Shown one piece after another: positions 8,974 to 17,764 of a stretch of DNA of 64,000 bases. Source of the DNA: Candidatus Krumholzibacteriia bacterium (GTDB taxonomy: Bacteria; Krumholzibacteriota; Krumholzibacteriia; LZORAL124-64-63); NCBI GenBank assembly GCA_016744705.1, contig JADGDU010000016.1, positions 42,059 to 106,058 of the forward strand, written 5' to 3'. The notes beneath the pieces are model-generated. The model ran no database searches, was not told where the DNA came from, and saw only the letters and a list, made by a program, of their open reading frames with translations. Numbering within the stretch: position 1 is the stretch's first letter; every line of letters begins with the position of its first letter. A program made the translations under genes and the position numbers.

Positions 8974-11900
8974 ATGAGGCACCAGTTTTTTTTGATCACA
9001 GTCTGGTTTTTCCTTCTTTCTGCTCTGCCTGCTTTTTCCCAAACACCCACTCGAGGACCAGCGCCCAGCTGGGCAGTCCAGCACCCTATTAGTGACTCTG
9101 CTCTCATTGATCCGGCTTCCCTTTTGGGCGGATATCATGTCCTGCTCAAGGATATTCAGCGTAACATCCCTCTGGAACAATCATACTTGCATTTTGCCAT
9201 CCGTATCACCAATGGCGATGGTGTCCAGAACATGAGCGACATCGATATTAATTTTGACCCCACTTATCAAACTCTCCAATTCCATATGTTGCGGCTGCAT
9301 CGTGATGGAGAGATCATCAACAACCTCAACAATCATGAAATCAAAACTTTCCAGCGGGAATCCGGTATGGAGCGCCACCTTTACGACGGCTCTCTCACAG
9401 CTGTGATCAATCAGGAAAATGTGCGCATTGGAGACATCATCGAATATGCCTTCACTGTTTCCGGATTTAATCCCATTCATGGAGACAGCTTTTTTAACGA
9501 CTTTTTCCAACAGGCCACAGTTCCCATTCAGAATTTGCACATAAAAATCATTTCTGAAAAAGATTACCCCATTCACTTTCAATACCGCAACGATGCGGTC
9601 GAAGCCCTCATCCAATACAATGACTCTTCTGTGGAATATTCCTGGGATTTTTCTGATCTGCAAGCCTACCTCTATCCGGATAATACCCCCGCCTGGTACA
9701 ACCCTTTGCCAGAAGTGCAAATTTCAAGTTATAGCCAATGGTCACAAATGGTGGAATGGGCCTGGCCTCATTATCAAATCAACACGGAAGACCGGAAGGC
9801 ACTCAAAGCGTTGGCCCCTCAGCTCACTCCCGCAGAAAACCTGGATGATCAGATTCTGCAAGCCATCCGCTTTGTTCAGGATGAAGTGCGTTATCTGGGA
9901 TTGGAAGGCGGGCTCGGGGCATACCGACCCAACCAACCGCTCCTTGTTTACGAGCGCCGTTTTGGTGATTGCAAAGACAAATCCCTCTTGCTGGTGGCTT
10001 TGCTGCGAAATCTTGGACTAAAAGCTCACCCTGTCTTGGTGAACACGGAATTAGAAAGCCACCTCTCCGATGAAATACCCAGCCCATGGGCCTTCAATCA
10101 CTGCATCGTCACATTCCAGCATGATGGCCGTGACGTTTTTATTGATCCCACAATCTCCAACCAGGGCGGAGATCTGGATCATTTGGACGTTCTTACTTAT
10201 GGCAAAGGCCTGGTCATCGCTTCCGAAACCACCAGCCTGGAAAATTTGCCGGTGCCCGAACCCGACACCATCTTAGTCGAGTATTTGTTTGAAATGGAAG
10301 AAATTGGCAAGAGTGCCACCCTGAATGTCAACACCACCTACGGCGGCCTGCGAGCCGACTATCAGAGAGATCGAGTGCAGGCTGACGGCATCCAGTCCAT
10401 GGGAAAGTCTTCCTTGGATTATTACAGCAATGCCTACCCTGGTATTTTCCAGCTACATCCCCTGGAAGTCATTGATGAATCTCGCAACAGCAACAACCAG
10501 CTTATTATTAAAGAGCAATATCAGATTGAAGGTTTCTGGACCGTTGACGTGGCCGACTCCAATGCCCTGAGTTCTGAAATTACTCCCCTGGAAATGTTGG
10601 ATGTTGCCGACGTGCTGGCCAGCGCCCAGAGGACAGCGCCCTATGCCACCGGAGGGCTACTGGATTTCCAGTTGAATATCACCCTCATGATGCCCGAGGA
10701 CTGGCCTGTGAAGCCAGGAGAATTTCACATCCATGACGAGGTATTCAAGTACGACTCCACTCTGGAAAATCATGGACCTCAAGTGGAGGCCACATTCCGG
10801 TACCAACGCCTGCAGGAGTTTATTTCTGCCGAGGACACCAAAGCCTACATCGCCAATCACAATCGCATCTGGGATGATCTTTTCCTCTATATTTCCTATC
10901 AAAAGGACTCGCAGTATTTCACCTTCAGTTGGTTCATGGGGGCCCTGGCCTGTATGATCCTGGTGCTGGCTCTGGTGGTTGCCCGTAACATCCACCGAAA
11001 CTTTGACCTCGTGGTTACATCTTCAGACAAGGGTGCCTTACCAATATCCGGCTGGCTTATCATACCAGCCCTGGGCGTCATCTTCAGACCGTTCATGGAA
11101 CTCATTATCCTCATTTCAAATACCCACTATTACAATCACAACACCTGGATTGAAGTATTGGAAAGCAGTCAGTATTCTTCGTTTTCCAGCCTGGGATTCG
11201 TCATGGTTTACGAGGTCCTGGTTAACATCGTCTTTTTGGTTTTTTCTCTGCTGGTGCTGTGGCAGTTTTTCAAAAAGCGCAGCAGCTTACCCCGCTTGAT
11301 GATTGTCCTCTTGGCAGGCTCGGTTGTTTTGACCGCCTTGAATATTGGTTTTGGATATTTCCTTCTGGAGGACCCCAATTCCACCCAAACTAACCCGACC
11401 CAATGGGGCCTTCTGCTGGTAGCCCTGATTTCGGCCTTGATCTGGATTCCCTATTTCCTGACATCATCCCGGGTGAAGCAAACTTTTGTCCATGGTGCCC
11501 AAGGTCATGCGGCGCCATCTCCCATGCCCGTTCTCCGGCAAGATGCAAGATGGCCCGCGGCCATAGTCATCACCGCCCTCGTCCACCTTTTGAGTATTCT
11601 CGTTTTACTATCCTTATTCATTTTTGGCAATTTGTATGAATTGCCCTCGGACGCACTTCCAGGAACCCCCCAAGCCACAGGGTATTTGGGGGGATTTCTT
11701 CTTACCATGTTCCTTATTTTGGCCTGTCCATCTGTAGGTCTAATTTCTATCCTAAGTCGCCGAACTTGGGCCCGAAAATTTAACCTGGTCCTTTTCATTC
11801 TGGGCGCTCTGACCATCCCGGTTTTTGCCCTTTTCATGTACCTGATTGATCCAGAACCCGACGCCATTGATGGCTTGCTGGGCTTTGGCGTCATCTTAAT

Positions 11901-12468
11901 CCCCGTGGCCATCACCGCACTTTTACTCATGCTCAACAAAGAGGCCAAATCTTTTCCCGTGGAAGGCCCAGGTGAACCTGCCGTGGGCACCACCCAGTTT
12001 GATTTTAAAATCCTCTGCCGCCAACAAGCCAGTGAGCTTTTTCAGGAAATCCAAGAGAGTGCCCCTCATTTGAGTATGACCATTCAAGATTCCACCCCGG
12101 ACATCCCGGTGAGCTTGGTCATTCCCGAACAACCAGGAGTTGCCCGTACCGTATATATGGACTTGAAGAAAACCAACGTTTTGAATCTCAGCTTGGGGCC
12201 CGCTTTGATGCTTTGGAATCGTTGTCATTTTGAAGGTGTCCGGCATGAATTCCGAGATACGGTAGTGGGGATTTTGAATGGAGCCTACCAATATCGGGAG
12301 TATGTGAAAGGTGACCAAGTGCAGGTAGCCCGCATCCAACGGCCTGAAGGAAATCAATGGGTCGAGGTCCGCAAATGGAATAAGAATCGATTTAAAGCCA
12401 ATTTCAACTTAGTTGAGGTGGTTTTAGACTTTGGCGCCACCGAAGATTCGGCACCAGACCGTGATTGA
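8974..12468 (+). CDS. Secreted/membrane DUF3857-transglutaminase-like protein with DUF2569 membrane domain
   Basis: An 1164-residue protein. Signal peptide (cut near AFSQ), a DUF3857 beta-rich domain (about 60-270), then a transglutaminase-like domain with the triad Cys333 (RFGDCKDKS), His376 (FNHCIV) and Asp391 (FIDPT). After a second beta region comes TM (about 645-670), a DUF2569-like four-helix unit starting GWLIIPALGVIFRP, further membrane helices (to about 990) and a soluble C-terminal domain of about 150 residues. The transglutaminase part should be periplasmic. DUF3857 plus transglutaminase is common in Bacteroidetes and relatives; addition of DUF2569 and more helices makes this one unusually long. 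Enzyme activity (crosslinking or proteolysis) is unknown. Confidence 0.8.
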   Translation: MRHQFFLITVWFFLLSALPAFSQTPTRGPAPSWAVQHPISDSALIDPASLLGGYHVLLKDIQRNIPLEQSYLHFAIRITNGDGVQNMSDIDINFDPTYQTLQFHMLRLHRDGEIINNLNNHEIKTFQRESGMERHLYDGSLTAVINQENVRIGDIIEYAFTVSGFNPIHGDSFFNDFFQQATVPIQNLHIKIISEKDYPIHFQYRNDAVEALIQYNDSSVEYSWDFSDLQAYLYPDNTPAWYNPLPEVQISSYSQWSQMVEWAWPHYQINTEDRKALKALAPQLTPAENLDDQILQAIRFVQDEVRYLGLEGGLGAYRPNQPLLVYERRFGDCKDKSLLLVALLRNLGLKAHPVLVNTELESHLSDEIPSPWAFNHCIVTFQHDGRDVFIDPTISNQGGDLDHLDVLTYGKGLVIASETTSLENLPVPEPDTILVEYLFEMEEIGKSATLNVNTTYGGLRADYQRDRVQADGIQSMGKSSLDYYSNAYPGIFQLHPLEVIDESRNSNNQLIIKEQYQIEGFWTVDVADSNALSSEITPLEMLDVADVLASAQRTAPYATGGLLDFQLNITLMMPEDWPVKPGEFHIHDEVFKYDSTLENHGPQVEATFRYQRLQEFISAEDTKAYIANHNRIWDDLFLYISYQKDSQYFTFSWFMGALACMILVLALVVARNIHRNFDLVVTSSDKGALPISGWLIIPALGVIFRPFMELIILISNTHYYNHNTWIEVLESSQYSSFSSLGFVMVYEVLVNIVFLVFSLLVLWQFFKKRSSLPRLMIVLLAGSVVLTALNIGFGYFLLEDPNSTQTNPTQWGLLLVALISALIWIPYFLTSSRVKQTFVHGAQGHAAPSPMPVLRQDARWPAAIVITALVHLLSILVLLSLFIFGNLYELPSDALPGTPQATGYLGGFLLTMFLILACPSVGLISILSRRTWARKFNLVLFILGALTIPVFALFMYLIDPEPDAIDGLLGFGVILIPVAITALLLMLNKEAKSFPVEGPGEPAVGTTQFDFKILCRQQASELFQEIQESAPHLSMTIQDSTPDIPVSLVIPEQPGVARTVYMDLKKTNVLNLSLGPALMLWNRCHFEGVRHEFRDTVVGILNGAYQYREYVKGDQVQVARIQRPEGNQWVEVRKWNKNRFKANFNLVEVVLDFGATEDSAPDRD

Positions 12469-12477
12469 CTTTTTACA

Positions 12478-12500
12478 CCCCTGAAGCTACATTTTCAGGG
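12478..12500 (+). terminator. Possible weak terminator
   Basis: CCCTGAA / TTCAGGG stem with an 8-base loop shortly after the transglutaminase-like gene; no T-run follows, so termination is doubtful. Confidence 0.3.
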
Positions 12501-12587
12501 TTGAATCGCTCACTTGTAGCCCTCTTTCGGAGCATCTGCAGAACCAATATGGTTTGATTTGACCGTCTATAAGAGCGGCGATTTTTT

Positions 12588-12603
12588 AGCCGGGCATCCG
12601 GCT
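12588..12603 (+). promoter_or_regulatory. Leader hairpin before the RRM gene
   Basis: AGCCGG-GCAT-CCGGCT hairpin placed three bases before the GGAG ribosome-binding site of the RRM gene. A GCCGG-TAAG-CCGGC hairpin is found in the same place in the two other RRM genes of this window, suggesting a shared translational control. Confidence 0.45.
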
Positions 12604-12618
12604 TTTGGAGTATGGAAC

Positions 12619-12894
12619 GTGAAGAAATTATATGTGGGCAACTTGCCCTTCACAGCCACTGAAGATGATGTAAGAGAGATGTTCGGCCAGCACGGAACCG
12701 TGCACAGTGTCGCCCTCATCAACGATCGTGAAACCGGACGCCCCCGCGGCTTCGGATTTGTCGAGATTGAAGATGGCGATCTGGATAACATGCTCCAGGC
12801 CCTTGATGGCAAGGAGTTGGGTGGCCGTGCCCTTCGTGTGAACGAAGCTCAGGATCGACCTCGTGGTGGTGGTGGCGGCGGAGCCCGTTGGTAA
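12619..12894 (+). CDS. RRM-domain glycine-rich RNA-binding protein (copy A)
   Basis: A 91-residue single RRM protein. RNP-2 is LYVGNLPF and RNP-1 is RGFGFVEI; the tail is a short run of glycines ending RW. Proteins of this kind bind RNA and are often cold-induced in bacteria. The start is a GTG at 12619 with GGAG eight bases upstream; this makes it collinear with the two paralogues at 38.7 and 39.4 kb. It differs from them at several positions (EDDVREMF in place of EEEVTELF) and has a shorter glycine tail. Neighbours are a small basic protein and an RNA helicase, fitting an RNA-handling cluster. Confidence 0.9.
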   Translation: MKKLYVGNLPFTATEDDVREMFGQHGTVHSVALINDRETGRPRGFGFVEIEDGDLDNMLQALDGKELGGRALRVNEAQDRPRGGGGGGARW

Positions 12895-12994
12895 ATCCCG
12901 GTTCATCCACTTTGGTATGAAGCCGAAAAGAATCCTCGCTACTGTTTGGAGGCGGGGGCTCTTAATTCTCAATCATCGATGAAAGGCCAATATC

Positions 12995-13231
12995 TTGGCG
13001 AGAAACCATTTTTCCTTCGAGAAACGTCGCAAGGAACTTGATAAGAAGAAGAAAAAGGATGCCAAACGTTTGGCTAAGGCAGAACGCAAAGCAGCCATTG
13101 AAGCAGGCGAAGAAGTTCCAGAGCCAGTAATTGTCATCGACGAATTTGGCAATGCCGTGGAAGTTTTGCCTGAGGTTGATGAAACCGAGGCTGAAGAAGA
13201 AGACGAAGACGAAACTTCCGGAACTGCCTGA
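12995..13231 (+). CDS. Small highly charged conserved-type protein
   Basis: 78 residues starting from a TTG at 12995, with AAGG eight bases upstream. The N-terminal half is Lys/Arg-rich and helical (SFEKRRKELDKKKKKDAKRL), the middle contains VIVIDEFGNAVEVL, and the tail is a run of Glu and Asp. Similar small proteins are found near RRM and cold-shock genes in other bacteria, but no function is established. Its place between the RRM and helicase genes suggests a role with RNA or ribosomes. Confidence 0.6.
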   Translation: MARNHFSFEKRRKELDKKKKKDAKRLAKAERKAAIEAGEEVPEPVIVIDEFGNAVEVLPEVDETEAEEEDEDETSGTA

Positions 13232-13243
13232 CCCTCAGCATTT

Positions 13244-13265
13244 GCTCCGATCTCTCAATCGGAGC
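13244..13265. terminator. Hairpin between convergent genes
   Basis: GCTCCGAT / ATCGGAGC stem with a 6-base loop between the small charged protein (+) and the RNA helicase (-). No T-run on either side. Confidence 0.4.
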
Positions 13266-13311
13266 CATATGCCCAGTCAACATTTTCCGACCTGTTGATC
13301 ATCGCTGAGTT

Positions 13312-14547
13312 TTACCGAGCCCACTTGGACCCGGAACCTCGGCCTTTGCCTGCGCGTGCCCGTTGCTTGGCTGCTCTAGTGGATGCCACCAGGCATCCAG
13401 CCACCATGGATGAGTGGAATGGTTGGTCTTCCTCTATCACCAGGGCCTGCTTCACCAAACTCTCCACTCCACGCAAGTTGGAGATATCATCCACACAGCA
13501 AAGAGAAATAGCCACGCCTCTTGCTCCGGCCCGGGCCGTGCGGCCAATGCGGTGAATATAGTTTTCAGCATCTTCAGGAATTTCGTAATTGATGACATGG
13601 GAGATTCCATCCACATCAATACCCCGGGCCACAATGTCCGTGGCCACCAGAACCTTCACTTTACCAGTAGTAAAAGCGTCGAGGGCTTTCTGCCGCTGGC
13701 TCTGGGTTTTGTTGGAGTGGATGGCGTCTGCTTTGATGCCACTGCGCTCCAGACGGCGAGCCACCTGGGAGGCCACCACTTTGGTGCCTGTGAAAACCAA
13801 AGCTAATTCCACCTCTTCACGCTTCAGCAGATCAATCAGGAGATCGGGTTTGTGTTCTTTTTCCACAAACATTACCTGTTGTTCAATATTCTCGGCCACT
13901 GTTGCGGGTGGAGCCACAGACACGCTTTTGGCATCAGTTTGAATGGTCGACGCCAGGCTGCGCACACCGGCGGTCATGGTGGCGGAGAATAGCAGAGTCT
14001 GCCTGGGCTTCGGTACATATTCAGCGATGCGCCGCACATCATGCACAAATCCCAGGTCGAGCATGCGATCGGCTTCGTCCAGAATCAGAAATTCCACTTC
14101 ATCCAAAATGATGGCTTTGCGCTCGATCAGGTCCAGCAGGCGCCCCGGTGTGGCCACGACGAAATCCACACCCCGGCGCAAAGTTTCGATTTGCGGCCCC
14201 ACTGCAATACCACCGACCACCACGCAAGAGCGAGTGTCTGCGTAACGCCCGTATTCGATAATGTTTTCATCGATCTGCAAGGCTAATTCCCGGGTGGGTG
14301 TGAGGATCAAGACCAGAGGAGGATCTCCCGGTCCAAACTCGCGGGTGCTGATATCGTCGATAAGCGGCAAGGTGAAAGCAGCTGTTTTGCCGGTGCCAGT
14401 TTGGGCGCTGGCAATCAGATCGTGACCCTCGGCCACAATGGGAATCGCCTCCAGTTGGATCGGCGTAGGCTCAGTATAGCCAATTTCTCCCAGGGCGCGC
14501 AGGACGGGCTGACTCAGCCCGAGTTCATTGAAGCTTGGTGTAGACAT
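13312..14547 (-). CDS. rhlE: DEAD-box RNA helicase, RhlE-like
   Basis: ATP-dependent RNA unwinding, probably in ribosome assembly or mRNA turnover. Motifs in order: the Q motif (F..LGL plus PTPIQ), AQTGTGKT (Walker A), PTREL, TPGR, DEAD, SAT, then the helicase C domain with ARGID and HRIGRTAR. The 411-residue length and short basic tail (RAKQRARAGKGRG) match RhlE-type proteins. Starts after AGGA with an ATG at 14547. Convergent with the small charged protein and near an RRM gene, in line with a cold-adaptation or RNA-remodelling set. Confidence 0.9.
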   Translation of the reverse strand: MSTPSFNELGLSQPVLRALGEIGYTEPTPIQLEAIPIVAEGHDLIASAQTGTGKTAAFTLPLIDDISTREFGPGDPPLVLILTPTRELALQIDENIIEYGRYADTRSCVVVGGIAVGPQIETLRRGVDFVVATPGRLLDLIERKAIILDEVEFLILDEADRMLDLGFVHDVRRIAEYVPKPRQTLLFSATMTAGVRSLASTIQTDAKSVSVAPPATVAENIEQQVMFVEKEHKPDLLIDLLKREEVELALVFTGTKVVASQVARRLERSGIKADAIHSNKTQSQRQKALDAFTTGKVKVLVATDIVARGIDVDGISHVINYEIPEDAENYIHRIGRTARAGARGVAISLCCVDDISNLRGVESLVKQALVIEEDQPFHSSMVAGCLVASTRAAKQRARAGKGRGSGSKWAR

Positions 14548-14743
14548 GGATTCCTGTTTCGTTGATCCGGGATCTGCGGCAGCTTGGGCTCAGAGATGGC
14601 GCTAAAGGGCCAGGAGCCGAGGGGCATGCAAAAAATCGCGGCAGCTTTTCTTACGGTCAACCAGTGGACCGCTCGTGTCTGAACTTTGTTTCTGGGGAGA
14701 ATATAGGGTTCAGATAGCTTATTTGCAACTTCAGGGTTCCCCT

Positions 14744-16426
14744 CTAGCGGTGAACCCCAGCCGCTTCGCCGCCGGTGCGTTCCACAAATTCCATGTACGT
14801 ACCCTCATATACCAAAGGTGCTTCCGAAGGAATGGCATCCCCATCGCCAGGGCGGAGTTCCAAAACCCGGTTGCTCAACCCTTTTAAGAATGTGCGATCA
14901 TGGCTGACAAAGAGCATGGTGCCTTCAAAATCAGATAGGGCCGCCACCAGCATTTCCTTAGTTTCCAGATCGAGATGGTTTGTGGGCTCATCCAGGATCA
15001 GAAAATTGGGAGGATCGAATAACATAAGAGCCAAAACCAGGCGCGATTTTTCCCCACCTGAGAGTAAGCGGGTGCGTTTATCAACATCATCACCACTGAA
15101 ATGAAACGCCCCCAGCAAATTGGAGATGGGTCCCCGGCCTTCAGCAGGATAAGCTCGCTGCACCTGTTCAAACACTGTCAGATCAGGATCCAGTTGCTCC
15201 AAAGATTGCTGGGCAAAATAACCCACCTTGAGGTTGGCTCCCAGCCGCACTGAGCCGGCATCAGGCACAATTTTGTCCGCCACCATTTTTAGCAAGGTGG
15301 TTTTACCGGCCCCATTGCGGCCCAAAACACACCATCGCTCTTTGCGGCGAATCATCAGGCTGAAATCATCATAAATGACCTTTTCACCATAGGCCTTGGA
15401 TAACCCTTTCAAATCGGCCACATCATCACCGGAACGGGGCGGGGTGCGGTATTGAAACTCCACCACTTTCCGCCTGCGCGGTGGTTCCAGCATTTCAATT
15501 TTTTCCAGTTTTTTCACCCGGCTTTGCACCTGGGCCGCCTTGGCCACATGAGAGGCAAAGCGTTCCACAAAACGACGTTCTTTGGCCAGCATGGCTTGCT
15601 GCCGAGCGTAAGAAGCCTCTTGATTGGCCGCGGCTACCGCCTGTTGTTTCACGAAGTGATCATAGTCACCGGTATAGGTGATAAACTCTCCTGCATCAAT
15701 ATCCACAATTCGGCCCACAACCCGGTTCATGAAATCCTTATCATGACAGGTCAACAAAACGGCACCAGGATATCCTTTGACAAATTTTTCCAGCCAAATA
15801 ATTGATTCGATATCCAAATGGTTCGTGGGCTCATCCATAAGCAGAACATCGGGTCGGGCCAACAGCACCCGGGCCATGCCGATGCGCATCTTCCAACCAC
15901 CAGAAAGTTCTCCCGCATCGCCCTTGATCTGGTCCGGCGCAAAACCCAGGCCCTGCAAAACAACCTGGGCCCTGGCCTCAAGATCATAGCCTCCCATACT
16001 CTGGTAAGCGTCCAGAACCTCACCGAAACGATTGAGGATTTTTTCCATCTCATCGGCCTTGTCTGGGTCGGCCATGGCATGTTCCAACTCTTCCAACTCG
16101 TGGTGAAGCTCGCCCACCTCGCCACTGCCGGCAATGGCTTCATCCAGAACAGAGCGGCCAGACATTTCACTGATGTCCTGGCGGAAATATCCAATGGTGG
16201 TTCGTTTGGGAACCGAAACGGTGCCTTCGTCTGCGCTTTCTTCACCCACAATGAGCCTGAAAACCGTGGTCTTACCGGAACCATTGGGTCCAACCAAGCC
16301 AACTTTTTCCCCTGGGTTCAGCTGGAAGGAGGTCTCAACAAAAATGATTTGCCGGCCATAGCGTTTGGAGATGTTCGTCAAATTGATCAAAGAGTGGACC
16401 GCCTGGCTGTTGAGAAAATGTTCCAT
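14744..16426 (-). CDS. ABC-F family ATPase
   Basis: Two ABC domains in one soluble chain with no membrane segments, as in Uup, EttA and related ribosome-associated factors. Domain 1: GPNGSGKTT, LSGGWKMR signature, LLMDEPTNHLD. Linker rich in charged helix (QAMLAKERRFVERF). Domain 2: GRNGAGKTT, LSGGEKSR, LILDEPTNHLD, SHDR. Acts on translating ribosomes in characterised members. I place the start at the ATG at 16426 (MEHFLNSQ); no clear ribosome-binding site is visible, and the frame is open 13 codons farther. Confidence 0.88.
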   Translation of the reverse strand: MEHFLNSQAVHSLINLTNISKRYGRQIIFVETSFQLNPGEKVGLVGPNGSGKTTVFRLIVGEESADEGTVSVPKRTTIGYFRQDISEMSGRSVLDEAIAGSGEVGELHHELEELEHAMADPDKADEMEKILNRFGEVLDAYQSMGGYDLEARAQVVLQGLGFAPDQIKGDAGELSGGWKMRIGMARVLLARPDVLLMDEPTNHLDIESIIWLEKFVKGYPGAVLLTCHDKDFMNRVVGRIVDIDAGEFITYTGDYDHFVKQQAVAAANQEASYARQQAMLAKERRFVERFASHVAKAAQVQSRVKKLEKIEMLEPPRRRKVVEFQYRTPPRSGDDVADLKGLSKAYGEKVIYDDFSLMIRRKERWCVLGRNGAGKTTLLKMVADKIVPDAGSVRLGANLKVGYFAQQSLEQLDPDLTVFEQVQRAYPAEGRGPISNLLGAFHFSGDDVDKRTRLLSGGEKSRLVLALMLFDPPNFLILDEPTNHLDLETKEMLVAALSDFEGTMLFVSHDRTFLKGLSNRVLELRPGDGDAIPSEAPLVYEGTYMEFVERTGGEAAGVHR

Positions 16427-16698
16427 GGAGATGATGAAAACTAGTAGATGGGCTGTCAAGTTCAAGTTATTGCCCTTTCATTCCCGCCAGCTCCCTTTCT
16501 AATCTGGTCAGGATATAGTCACGAAGCGGGATGATAATCGACCATCATTAACCCACTAACCGACTGGGATATATACAGATTTCTTGGTGACAGACTAATT
16601 CTATGCTTTAAGATCAAATGACAACCTGCCAAACATATAGCCCGATTATTGCACCTGAAGAGACTTGGGAAAAATGGGACTGATCAAAGGAGAGTAGA

Positions 16699-17763
16699 AT
16701 GAACCCAGTCGATTTGATTCCTACGCCCGACGCTATCCCAGTAGGATGGGGATGGTTTCAGGCTTTGCTGTCGACCACTTTTCTTTTGCACGTGGTTCTG
16801 ATGAACCTCATGCTCGGTGGGACAGTGATCGCCTTAGTCAATAGTCTACGCGGTTCGGTTAACAACTTGGACACTGCCCGGTATGCGTCCAAAAAATTGC
16901 CATTCGCTGTGGCCCTGGCCGTCAACGCCGGTGTGGCCCCCTTGCTTTTTCTGCAGGTTCTCTACGGACAATTTGTTTATACCAGCAGCATTCTTATGGC
17001 CGCTTCCTGGTTGACCGTTTTTGTTTTGGCCATCTTTGCCTACTACGGGATGTACCTCTTTCACTACAAATTCGAAAGTTGGGGTTCGGGTAGAAATTTT
17101 CTGGCCGGTGGCGCAGCCCTGATCATGCTATTTATCGGGTTCCTTTTCACCAATAACTGGACACTGGCTTTGTCTCCTGAAAAATGGAGCGCTTATTTCA
17201 GCAGCCCCGGTGGCACTCTTTGGAATTTGAGTGAACCCACCCTGTGGCCCCGGTACCTGCATATGGTCCTTGGCGCTCTGGCTGTGGGTGGCCTGGGCCT
17301 GGCCACTTTTGCACAAGTTCGTCAGAAATCGGGCACCGATTCTGCCGTCATGGTTTCCGAAGGAATGACCTGGTTTAAGATTGCCACCCTCATCCAGGTT
17401 GGCATCGGAACCTGGTGGTTGATGGCCCTACCCAAAGAGACGATGAAGCTCTTTATGGGCGGCAATATCATCGCCACCGCAGCCTTCGGTGTGGGATTCC
17501 TCCTGGCCATTGTGGCCTTGGTTCTGAGTTTTAAAAAACTTGTCTGGCCTACCGTGTGGACAACACTCGGAACGATGATCGCCATGGTGATCATGCGTGA
17601 ATACGTGCGGTACGGCACGGTGAGGGAGTACTTCACCCCCGACCAGCTGCAAGTCAATACCCAATACTCTTCCCTTATACTTTTTCTGGTCTCGGCAGTC
17701 ATCGGCGTAGCCGCAGTCTGGTACATGCTGAAGCTAGCCGCCAACGCGGGAAAGGAGGTCTGA
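16699..17763 (+). CDS. CydA-like membrane subunit of a bd-type oxidase-related complex (subunit 1)
   Basis: A 354-residue membrane protein of about nine helices. The first helix carries a His in LLSTTFLLHVVLMNLMLGG, equivalent in position to the haem-ligand His of CydA, and the late MREYVRYGTV segment recalls CydA-superfamily loops. It is strikingly similar in layout to the N-terminal half of the next gene, so the complex has two CydA-like chains. AAAGGAG lies six bases before the ATG. One base separates its stop from the next start, so the two form an operon. In known bd-superfamily enzymes such chains bind haems and reduce oxygen, but the reaction here is not proven. Confidence 0.75.
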   Translation: MNPVDLIPTPDAIPVGWGWFQALLSTTFLLHVVLMNLMLGGTVIALVNSLRGSVNNLDTARYASKKLPFAVALAVNAGVAPLLFLQVLYGQFVYTSSILMAASWLTVFVLAIFAYYGMYLFHYKFESWGSGRNFLAGGAALIMLFIGFLFTNNWTLALSPEKWSAYFSSPGGTLWNLSEPTLWPRYLHMVLGALAVGGLGLATFAQVRQKSGTDSAVMVSEGMTWFKIATLIQVGIGTWWLMALPKETMKLFMGGNIIATAAFGVGFLLAIVALVLSFKKLVWPTVWTTLGTMIAMVIMREYVRYGTVREYFTPDQLQVNTQYSSLILFLVSAVIGVAAVWYMLKLAANAGKEV

Positions 17764-17764
17764 G

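Noticed and set aside
16580..16610. TTGGTG and TATGCT as promoter of the bd-like operon
   Set aside because: Spacing of 12 bases is too short for a sigma-70 promoter.
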